A stretch of DNA of 12,402 nucleotides from Bacteroidales bacterium. Its GTDB lineage: Bacteria > Bacteroidota > Bacteroidia > Bacteroidales > UBA932. Within the stretch, counting starts at the first letter, position 1; each line of letters begins with the position of its first letter. The notes beneath the pieces were generated by a model. That model made no database searches and was not told the origin of the DNA. It saw nothing but the letters and a program-made list of their open reading frames with translations. A program made the translations under genes and the position numbers. Location: NCBI GenBank assembly GCA_021443605.1, contig JABUTQ010000149.1, positions 1 through 12,402 of the forward strand. The letters run 5' to 3'. Below are positions 1-5,595 of this stretch, in pieces.

Positions 1-164
1 CCAAATCGGCGCGGCCTGGAGAAAAAAACTACATCTTCATTACCATTTGCCATCTGCCATACAAGGTCTGTCTTATCGACATACATCTTGCCCTCCTTAC
101 GAATCACGGAGAATTCCTGAGTGCTTACCGGAAGCGGTTTTAAATCAGATGGTTTCCTGTTCAT
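1..164 (-). CDS. AAA-ATPase-like / PD-(D/E)XK family protein, N-terminal fragment (cut by window edge)
   Basis: The gene starts at an ATG at 164 and runs leftward off the window, giving 54 complete codons plus two bases. The protein begins MNRKPSDLKPLPVSTQEF, continues with KMYVDKTDLVWQM at about residues 27-39 and ends at FFSRPRRFG. The 'YVDKT' followed by 'SRPRRFG' is the signature of the AAA-ATPase-like family (PF09820 type), in which RPRRFGKS is the Walker A-like nucleotide-binding loop. The window ends just inside that loop. Full-length members are about 500-600 residues and usually end in a PD-(D/E)XK nuclease-like domain (PDDEXK_9), which cannot be seen here. The family is often multicopy in Bacteroidota and its cellular role is unknown. 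A promoter-like sequence lies just upstream, and no Shine-Dalgarno sequence precedes the ATG. Family assignment is by motif recognition. Confidence 0.85.
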   Translation of the reverse strand, partial: MNRKPSDLKPLPVSTQEFSVIRKEGKMYVDKTDLVWQMANGNEDVVFFSRPRRF

Positions 165-186
165 GGCGCGAAAATTATACAGCATT

Positions 187-218
187 CAAAGATAAAAAAT
201 CTTTTTTAATCACAAAAA
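187..218 (-). promoter_or_regulatory. Candidate Bacteroidota-type promoter for the AAA-ATPase-like gene
   Basis: Read on the minus strand, TTTTTG (218-213) is followed 18 bases later by TATCTTTG (194-187). This matches the -33 TTTG / -7 TAnnTTTG pattern of the Bacteroidota primary sigma factor, with a spacer slightly shorter than the usual 19-21. Transcription would start near 181-182, leaving a leader of about 17 bases before the ATG at 164. The spacer is an A/T-rich imperfect inverted repeat (191-211). This is a motif match only. Confidence 0.45.
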
Positions 219-240
219 CTTGCATAGTTTGAAAGAACTG

Positions 241-1659
241 TCAGCGAACGACTTCTTCGGATGTAATCCCTTGAAGAATTTCCGGGGCGATTCTCTCCAT
301 CATTGCGTAGGCGGCATCGAAATCGTTTGGAATTTCGCCATCGAGAATGGCATTCTTGATTTGTTCCTTGATTTCACCAATCAGATTGCAAGGGGGGATG
401 TGGTAGCGTTCCATCACTATCTCCCCTGTAATCGGATTCTTGAAATTGCGGATGCGGTCTTTCTCCTCCACTTCAATCATCTTCTCTCGCACGTGCTCGT
501 AATTTTTCTTGAAAGTCTCCACTTTCTTGTCATTCTTTGATGTGATGTCGGCCTTGCAGAGAATCATCAAATCGTCCACGTCGTCTCCGGCATCAAACAG
601 CAGACGGCGCACCGCCGAATCTGTAACTTCGTCTGTTACAAGGGCTATCGGGCGAAGATGGAGCAATACCATCTTCTGGACATATTTCATCTTTTCGTTG
701 AGGGGCATTTTCAGACTCTTGAAAATCCCCGGAATCATCTTTGCCCCGACGAAATCGTGATTGTGGAAAGACCATCCGACAACAGGTTCAAATTTCTTGG
801 TGGAGGGCTTGCCGATATCGTGCAGCAGAGCAGCCCAGCGGAGCCATAAATCGTCGCTTGCAGCCGCCACGTTGTCCAACACCTGCAGCGAATGGTAAAA
901 ATTGTCCTTGTGCCCTTTCCCGTCTTGGGTTTCCACCCCTTTGAGGGCTGCAACTTCAGGCAGAATGGCATCTAAAAGATTGGTTTTGTCCAGAATGAGG
1001 AATCCTCGCGAAGGTGTTTTTGACATCAAGATTTTATTGAGCTCTTCCGCTATCCGTTCCCGGGAAAGAATCGCGAGACGGTGCTTGTTGCGGCGAATGG
1101 AGTCCATCGATTCATCCACGATGGTGAATCCCAACTGTGTGGCGAAACGGACGGCGCGAATCATTCGTAGGGGGTCGTCACTATAGGTAGTGTCGGGGTC
1201 GAGGGGGGTGCGGATTATCCCCGCGTCCAAATCTCGAATCCCTCCGAAGGGATCCACAAGCGAGCCGAAATCCTCTTTCTGCAGGCTGAAAGCCATTGCG
1301 TTTATCGTGAAATCGCGGCGCAGCTGATCGTCTTCTAGAGTGCCGTCCTCAACGATGGGCTTGCGGGAGTCGTGGGTGTATGATTCTTTCCTCGCCCCCA
1401 CAAATTCAACTTCCACTCCTTTGTGTTTGAGCATTGCGGTGCCGAAAGTCTTGAATACCGACACCTTTGAATGGAGCACTGCCGCTACCGCCTTTGCCAG
1501 TTCAATCCCGCTCCCCTCAACCACGATATCTACGTCGTTGCTCTTTCTGTGCAGAAAATAATCCCTTACGTAACCTCCTATCACAAAGGCTCTTACCCCT
1601 TGGGCTTCTGCCTGTTCCGATACCGTTTTGAATATAATGTTGTTCAGAATATCAATCAT
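241..1659 (-). CDS. cca: CCA tRNA nucleotidyltransferase with C-terminal HD domain
   Basis: The enzyme adds or repairs the 3'-CCA end of tRNAs using CTP and ATP. It has 472 residues from the ATG at 1659. The reading frame stays open upstream to 1713, but MIDILNNIIF aligns with the usual start and the ATG lies inside the end of the upstream gene. Class II nucleotidyltransferase motifs are GGYVRD (28-33), the metal-binding DVD (42-44), RRDFTINAMA (114-123) and DDPLRMIRAVRF (161-172). The head is followed by a helical RNA-binding region (ERIAEELNKIL, 201-211). An HD phosphohydrolase-like domain follows, with H256, the HD pair at 280-281 (LLHDIGKP) and HNH at 299-301. The nucleotidyltransferase-HD fusion at about 470 residues is the usual Bacteroidota form. 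A poly(A) polymerase of the same superfamily cannot be fully excluded, but the fusion and length favour a CCA enzyme. The gene overlaps the upstream nuclease gene by 8 bases, so co-translation is likely. Confidence 0.93.
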   Translation of the reverse strand: MIDILNNIIFKTVSEQAEAQGVRAFVIGGYVRDYFLHRKSNDVDIVVEGSGIELAKAVAAVLHSKVSVFKTFGTAMLKHKGVEVEFVGARKESYTHDSRKPIVEDGTLEDDQLRRDFTINAMAFSLQKEDFGSLVDPFGGIRDLDAGIIRTPLDPDTTYSDDPLRMIRAVRFATQLGFTIVDESMDSIRRNKHRLAILSRERIAEELNKILMSKTPSRGFLILDKTNLLDAILPEVAALKGVETQDGKGHKDNFYHSLQVLDNVAAASDDLWLRWAALLHDIGKPSTKKFEPVVGWSFHNHDFVGAKMIPGIFKSLKMPLNEKMKYVQKMVLLHLRPIALVTDEVTDSAVRRLLFDAGDDVDDLMILCKADITSKNDKKVETFKKNYEHVREKMIEVEEKDRIRNFKNPITGEIVMERYHIPPCNLIGEIKEQIKNAILDGEIPNDFDAAYAMMERIAPEILQGITSEEVVR

Positions 1660-2050
1660 TGCACATCTCTGAATATGTAGGAAAATGATTCTCCGGCTTG
1701 TATGTGCCGTCATCTCCGCGTTTGCAAAGATAAGATGTTTTGCCGTTTGTAATCAAGATATATTTAACCTTCAGCACCATATTGTATCCGATAACCTGGT
1801 CTATCACGGCATTGTCCAACGTCACTTCGGGCTTCTTGCACTCCACCAGAAGAATCATCGTCAGGTTGCGGTCGAATGCCACGATGTCCGCCCGTTTGTC
1901 CAACTGCCCTGCCTTGAAAGCATATTCGCTCGAAACCAGATGCTTGGGGAAGCCGTATCTATCTACCAAAGTGGCGATTACCCCTTGTCTCACTTCCTCT
2001 TCGGGAGTGAGTTCGACATATTTTTTGCGCAGCGGGTCGAAAATCTTCAT
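1652..2050 (-). CDS. HsdR_N-like PD-(D/E)XK domain protein (small, stand-alone)
   Basis: This 132-residue protein resembles the N-terminal nuclease domain of type I restriction R subunits, here as a single-domain protein with no helicase or methylase partner nearby. It opens with FDPLRKKYVELTPEEEVRQ (4-22), a segment shared by the small Bacteroidota 'type I restriction enzyme HsdR N-terminal domain' proteins. The probable PD-(D/E)XK residues are D55 (KRADIV) and E70-C71-K72 (LLVECKKPE), followed by the conserved QVIGYNMVLKVKYILITNG (85-103). The catalytic set looks intact. Many relatives are about 150 residues with a longer N-terminus, but no upstream in-frame ATG exists here. The gene is divergent from holA across 41 bases, and its stop lies inside the start of the CCA-enzyme gene. 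Its biological role is not established, and a restriction function is doubtful without partners. Confidence 0.85.
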   Translation of the reverse strand: MKIFDPLRKKYVELTPEEEVRQGVIATLVDRYGFPKHLVSSEYAFKAGQLDKRADIVAFDRNLTMILLVECKKPEVTLDNAVIDQVIGYNMVLKVKYILITNGKTSYLCKRGDDGTYKPENHFPTYSEMCND

Positions 2051-2058
2051 TACAAGGC

Positions 2059-2066
2059 CAAAGGTA
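2059..2066 (-). promoter_or_regulatory. Candidate -7 box for the HsdR_N-like/cca operon
   Basis: On the minus strand TACCTTTG matches TAnnTTTG exactly. There is no clear TTTG at the -33 position. A start point about five bases downstream would fall near 2054, leaving only a few bases before the ATG at 2050. The transcript would then be nearly leaderless. This is a motif match in a 41-base spacer. Confidence 0.35.
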
Positions 2067-2079
2067 GAAAAAAAATACG

Positions 2080-2087
2080 TATCTTCG
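2080..2087 (+). promoter_or_regulatory. Candidate -7 box for holA
   Basis: TATCTTCG differs from TAnnTTTG at one position, and no -33 element is visible. The ATG of holA begins five bases after the box, so transcription from here would give an essentially leaderless mRNA. The site overlaps the place where the opposing promoter would need its -33 contact, so the two promoters could exclude each other. Confidence 0.3.
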
Positions 2088-2091
2088 CCTT

Positions 2092-3153
2092 ATGGCTAAG
2101 CAGACTGCAGATATTGACGCACAATACAGGGCGTTGGAGAAAGAGATTCTCAGTGGAGACATAAAACCTTTCTACCTCCTTTTCGGGAAAGAACACTATT
2201 ATATCGACAAGATTTGTAACTTGCTGATGGAGAATGTATTGGCTCCGCATGAGCGGGATTTTGCCCAAATCGTCTATTTTGGCGCAGATGTCACATCTCC
2301 ACAGATAGTCAGTGCCGCCCGCCAATACCCTATGATGGCTTCACGTCAGCTTGTTGTGGTTAAGGAGGCCCAGATGGTCAAGAAGATAGAGGATGTCGGA
2401 TTGTATTTCTCCAATGTCGTCCCGAGCACCGTGCTGGTGATTTGTTACAAGACTCCGACCGACAATATGTCAACGAAAAACGTTGACAAACGGACAAAAT
2501 TCTACAAGGATGCCTCCAAAGTAGGTGTCGTGTTCGAGTCCAATCCAGTCCCGGACTACAAAATGACGGGCTGGATAGAAAATCTCATAAAGTCAGATGG
2601 TTACTCCATCGAGCCTGAAGCATCCGCTCTTTTGGCAGAGTATTGCGGCACAGATTTGAACAAAGTGGTTTTAGAGTTCGACAAACTCAAAAGATCTATC
2701 TCAGGAACCGGCAAGAAATCAATTAGTTCGGGCGATGTGGAAGAAAATGTTGGGATGAGCCGCGAGTTCAGTGTCTTTGAACTCACGAAGGCACTTTCCA
2801 ACAAAAATGCTCCTGAATGTTATAAGATCGCCGCTTTTTTCGGTGAATCCATAAAGCGTTTTCCGTTGCCAATCATAATGGGAGCGCTCACGAATCACTT
2901 TTTGAGATTGCTGAAATATCACGCCGCCGTAAGTCAAGGGCTCGGAAGTTCGGAAACTGCATCGGCAATAGGGGTTAACCCTTACTTTTTGAGAGATTAC
3001 CAGACGGCTGCCCGAAATTATCCCCAGAAAAAGACAATGGCAGCCATCTCGGTATTGAAAGAGTATGACTATCGCAGCAAAAGCAATGCAAGGGGCAACG
3101 CTTCCGATGCAGAACTGCTTATCGAATTGATTTCAAGATTGCTAAATATTTGA
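2092..3153 (+). CDS. holA: DNA polymerase III delta subunit
   Basis: The delta subunit of the clamp loader opens the beta sliding clamp and helps load it on primed DNA during replication. The protein has 353 residues, close to the family's usual 330-350. The N-terminal AAA+-like domain starts with DIKPFYLLFGKEHYYIDKI (23-41), the typical opening of bacterial HolA, and as expected for delta it has no functional Walker A loop. The middle contains the conserved YCGTDLNKVVLEFDKL segment and the REFSVFELTKAL stretch that leads into the collar domain, and the C-terminus carries the KSNARGNASDAELLIELISRLL helix. MAKQ... is the normal Bacteroidota start, and no Shine-Dalgarno sequence is evident. The gene is divergent from the HsdR_N-like gene and is followed four bases later by the permease gene, so the two are probably cotranscribed. 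Confidence 0.93.
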   Translation: MAKQTADIDAQYRALEKEILSGDIKPFYLLFGKEHYYIDKICNLLMENVLAPHERDFAQIVYFGADVTSPQIVSAARQYPMMASRQLVVVKEAQMVKKIEDVGLYFSNVVPSTVLVICYKTPTDNMSTKNVDKRTKFYKDASKVGVVFESNPVPDYKMTGWIENLIKSDGYSIEPEASALLAEYCGTDLNKVVLEFDKLKRSISGTGKKSISSGDVEENVGMSREFSVFELTKALSNKNAPECYKIAAFFGESIKRFPLPIIMGALTNHFLRLLKYHAAVSQGLGSSETASAIGVNPYFLRDYQTAARNYPQKKTMAAISVLKEYDYRSKSNARGNASDAELLIELISRLLNI

Positions 3154-3157
3154 TACT

Positions 3158-4273
3158 ATGGATAATAATAAAATTTGGAGAACTATTGTCACGATTTTCG
3201 GAACAGCTGTTTTCATATTCCTGCTATGGTATTTCAGGACAATTGTGGTATATGTGGCCATAGCTGCTGTTATTGGACTTGTCGGCAGACCGATAATGCA
3301 TTTCCTTGCCAAGCTTCGAATCGGGAAGGTAGCTTTGCCCAAACCCATTGCCGCCATAATTACCATCTTCTTCATTTTTGGTTTAATGTTGTCTATGGCA
3401 TTGCTGCTTCATCCGCTTGTCTCAGAGATTATGACTCAGGCGCAAGTAATGTCCGCACAACTTGAAACCACCAACGTGGCAGCCCCAATCGATTGGCTGA
3501 ACGAATATCTCATAGATAATTTTCCCCGCCAATTCAATGAAGGATTCCGCATAGAGACGACCGTTTTCAATTTTATGATGAACAAGCTGAATCTCTCCTC
3601 ATTGACAAGCGTGGTGTCGTCATTCTTCTCAATCATAAGCAGTGTGGCGGTTGCACTTTTTTCCGTAGTCTTTATTTCCTTTTTCTTTCTGACTAACGAG
3701 GGGATGATTTCAAGATTTGTGATTTCAATGATTCCGGACCAATATGGCGAGAAGGCCAAAAAAGCATTCGATTCGTCTTTTAATCTGCTTTCGAGATATT
3801 TCATCGGCATTATTCTGGAATGTCTCGGCATATTCATTCTCAACAGCCTTGGTCTTCTGTTCATTGTAAGGTTGACTCCCAGCCTTGCGATCGTCATCGC
3901 CTTGATTACAGCCATCTTGAACGTAATCCCGTACATTGGGCCTCTGATTGGACACTGTGTGGCGCTCGTTATGGCAGTAGTCACATATATGTCCACAGGG
4001 TTGGACGTGTCGTTCTTTACCTATCTTCTTATCACGTTTGCCGTGACGATGACCACTCAACTTGTTGACAATTACCTGTTTCAGCCCCTTATATACTCAA
4101 GCAGCGTCAAGGCGCATCCTCTTGAGATTTTTATCGTGATTCTCATGGCGGGACATATCGGTGGTATGGTTGGTATGCTTGTCGCCATCCCATGCTATAC
4201 GGTGCTCAGGGTGATAGCAAGTGAATTCCTCCAAGATTTCAAACTTTTCAGGACAATTTCCAGAAATATATAA
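3158..4273 (+). CDS. AI-2E / PerM family transporter (multi-pass membrane protein)
   Basis: This 371-residue inner-membrane protein belongs to the AI-2E transporter family (formerly UPF0118; relatives are TqsA, PerM and YdiK). Two hydrophobic segments lie at about 8-45 and one at about 62-85. A hydrophilic stretch (about 90-140) follows, as is typical. Further membrane segments lie at about 148-178, 208-240, 240-275 and 280-350. Family signatures are LNVIPYIGPLIG (244-255) and VDNYLFQPLIYSSSVKAHPL (303-322), followed by a Gly-rich helix, AGHIGGMVGMLVAIPCYTVLRV (331-352 approx.). Characterised members are credited with autoinducer-2 export or Na+/H+ exchange. Neither can be assigned from sequence, so the substrate is unknown. 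The gene starts four bases after holA and ends 17 bases before the symporter gene. Confidence 0.9.
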   Translation: MDNNKIWRTIVTIFGTAVFIFLLWYFRTIVVYVAIAAVIGLVGRPIMHFLAKLRIGKVALPKPIAAIITIFFIFGLMLSMALLLHPLVSEIMTQAQVMSAQLETTNVAAPIDWLNEYLIDNFPRQFNEGFRIETTVFNFMMNKLNLSSLTSVVSSFFSIISSVAVALFSVVFISFFFLTNEGMISRFVISMIPDQYGEKAKKAFDSSFNLLSRYFIGIILECLGIFILNSLGLLFIVRLTPSLAIVIALITAILNVIPYIGPLIGHCVALVMAVVTYMSTGLDVSFFTYLLITFAVTMTTQLVDNYLFQPLIYSSSVKAHPLEIFIVILMAGHIGGMVGMLVAIPCYTVLRVIASEFLQDFKLFRTISRNI

Positions 4274-4290
4274 ATATAAAACAGTCATTT

Positions 4291-5544
4291 ATGGCAGAAG
4301 AGAAAAAGAAACTCGCATTGCATTGGAAGATATTGATTGGCATCGGAGCCGGAATAGTTTTCGGCATTACTATGTCTTCGATATTTCCATTTGAAAAATG
4401 GTCTCCGTTTGTCAGCTGGGCGGGGGACATTTTCCTTCGCGGATTGAAAATGATTGTCATTCCGCTGGTTTTCACGTCGATAGCTCTTGGTGTGGCCGGT
4501 ATGGGAGAGTCAAAGTCATTGGGAAGGATAGCCGGAAAGACTTTCGCATTTTACATCGCCACAACTGCGATAGCGGCAGTCATCGGACTTCTGCTTGTAA
4601 ATATAATCAAACCCGGAGTGGGGGCTTCTCTGAATCTTACAGAAAAGGTCTCTTCCGTTTCAGGGCAGAAAGTCTCCATTTTGGATCAAATTGTGGGGAT
4701 TGTCCCATCGAATATATTTGAGGCGTTGAGCACAGGGAATCTCCTTTCCATCATCTTCTTTGCAGTTATATTCGGATTTTTCATAAACAAGGTCGCAATA
4801 AAGGACCAGACCACTCTGAAAGATTTGTTCAAAGCTGTATATGAGGTGATTATGAAGATTACTTTCTTCATAATATCACTTGCTCCTTATGGCGTTTTTT
4901 CAATCGTAGCAATCGTGGTGGGCAAGCAGGCTTCCGATATTCAGGGGTTGCTGAACATCGCCGGAAGTCTTGGAATCTTCGTTCTGGTAATCTGGGGAGG
5001 TATTCTGTTCCACGGTGGGGTTATACTCCCATTTCTGGTCAGGACATTGGCAAAAGTTTCCCCGTGGAAGCATATTTCAAAGATGTCTTCAACTCTTCTC
5101 ACGGCATTCTCCACTTGCTCTTCCGGTGCGGCCTTGCCCATCAATATCCGGGATACTCAGGAAAAATGCGGTGTCTCCGCCAAGATTGCCGGTTTTACAT
5201 TGCCTCTTGGAAGCACTATAAATATGAATGGCACAGCACTTTACGAGTGTGTTGCGGCAATTTTCATTGCGCAGGCGTATGGAATTGATTTGAGCATCGT
5301 CCAACAGATTACCATTGTCTTCACTGCTTTGCTTGCAGCCATCGGTTCGGCAGGTATCCCTATGGCGGGGATGGTGATGCTTACAATCGTGCTCAACGTC
5401 GTGGGCCTTCCTCTTGAGGGAATCGGTCTCGTCCTTGCAGTGGAGCAACTCTGTGATATGCCTCGATCTGTAGTGAATGTCTATGGAGATTCTTGCGGCG
5501 CAATTATCGTAGCCCATTCCGAGGGGGAAAAACTCACAATTTAA
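4291..5544 (+). CDS. Dicarboxylate/amino acid:cation symporter (DAACS, GltP/GltPh family)
   Basis: A secondary transporter of 417 residues with the glutamate-transporter fold, likely moving an acidic amino acid or dicarboxylate with cations. Membrane segments begin at about residue 12. HP1 is TAFSTCSSGAALP (271-283), TM7 carries NMNGT (311-315), HP2 is GSAGIPMAG (352-360) and TM8 is CDMPRSVVNVYGD (388-400). By alignment with archaeal GltPh, D389 matches D394 (binds the substrate amino group), R392 matches R397 (binds the side-chain carboxylate), N396 matches N401 and D400 matches D405. R392 argues for an acidic substrate rather than a neutral one. Differences from GltPh are N313 for D312 (a sodium ligand), E385 for D390, S393 for T398 and G279 in the HP1 serine motif, so coupling ions may differ. 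The gene follows the permease gene by 17 bases. The exact substrate is not determined. Confidence 0.92.
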   Translation: MAEEKKKLALHWKILIGIGAGIVFGITMSSIFPFEKWSPFVSWAGDIFLRGLKMIVIPLVFTSIALGVAGMGESKSLGRIAGKTFAFYIATTAIAAVIGLLLVNIIKPGVGASLNLTEKVSSVSGQKVSILDQIVGIVPSNIFEALSTGNLLSIIFFAVIFGFFINKVAIKDQTTLKDLFKAVYEVIMKITFFIISLAPYGVFSIVAIVVGKQASDIQGLLNIAGSLGIFVLVIWGGILFHGGVILPFLVRTLAKVSPWKHISKMSSTLLTAFSTCSSGAALPINIRDTQEKCGVSAKIAGFTLPLGSTINMNGTALYECVAAIFIAQAYGIDLSIVQQITIVFTALLAAIGSAGIPMAGMVMLTIVLNVVGLPLEGIGLVLAVEQLCDMPRSVVNVYGDSCGAIIVAHSEGEKLTI

Positions 5545-5549
5545 TTGTG
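5535..5549. repeat. 15-base inverted repeat spanning the symporter stop codon
   Basis: CACAATTTAATTGTG is a perfect palindrome of two 7-base arms around a central T, and it includes the TAA stop at 5542-5544. As RNA it could form only a short A/U-rich hairpin followed by a modest U-run (5556-5560), so it would be a weak terminator at best. As DNA it could be an operator. The base composition of the flanks makes chance plausible. Confidence 0.4.
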
Positions 5550-5553
5550 GAAC

Positions 5554-5561
5554 TATTTTTG
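5554..5561 (+). promoter_or_regulatory. Candidate -7 box upstream of the alpha-2-macroglobulin gene
   Basis: TATTTTTG fits TAnnTTTG and sits 34 bases before the ATG at 5596, in the widest gap (51 bases) of the plus-strand cluster. No good -33 TTTG lies 19-21 bases upstream. It would allow the large envelope protein to be expressed independently of the symporter gene. This is a motif match only. Confidence 0.3.
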
Positions 5562-5595
5562 AACAAGGCGTCAAGAAATATTAAAAAATAAAGAG

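Noticed and set aside
216..230. Intrinsic terminator after cca
   Set aside because: The stem is only five mostly A-T pairs, too weak to list as a terminator feature. It is mentioned only as part of a finding.
47..232. Plus-strand 61-codon open frame near the left edge
   Set aside because: The opposite strand encodes a clear AAA-ATPase-like N-terminus (YVDKT, SRPRRFG) over the same bases. The plus frame is not recognisable and runs through the intergenic promoter region.
1660..1713. N-terminal extension of the CCA enzyme (18 extra residues up to an ATG at 1713)
   Set aside because: The extension lies wholly within the upstream nuclease gene, does not resemble the family, and the internal ATG at 1659 gives the expected N-terminus.
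1652..2050. Part of a type I restriction-modification system
   Set aside because: No helicase/translocase domain, methylase or specificity subunit is nearby, and the small single-domain form is a recognised Bacteroidota family.
1685..2164. 159-codon plus-strand frame covering the nuclease gene and the start of holA
   Set aside because: It overlaps two recognised genes in other frames and its translation resembles no known protein. It is a shadow frame.
3436..3996. 186-codon minus-strand frame inside the AI-2E permease gene
   Set aside because: It is antisense to a membrane protein with clear family motifs and has no recognisable features of its own.
3158..4273. Confident autoinducer-2 exporter (tqsA)
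   Set aside because: The family name overstates function. Sequence alone cannot separate AI-2 export from ion exchange or other roles, so no symbol was given.
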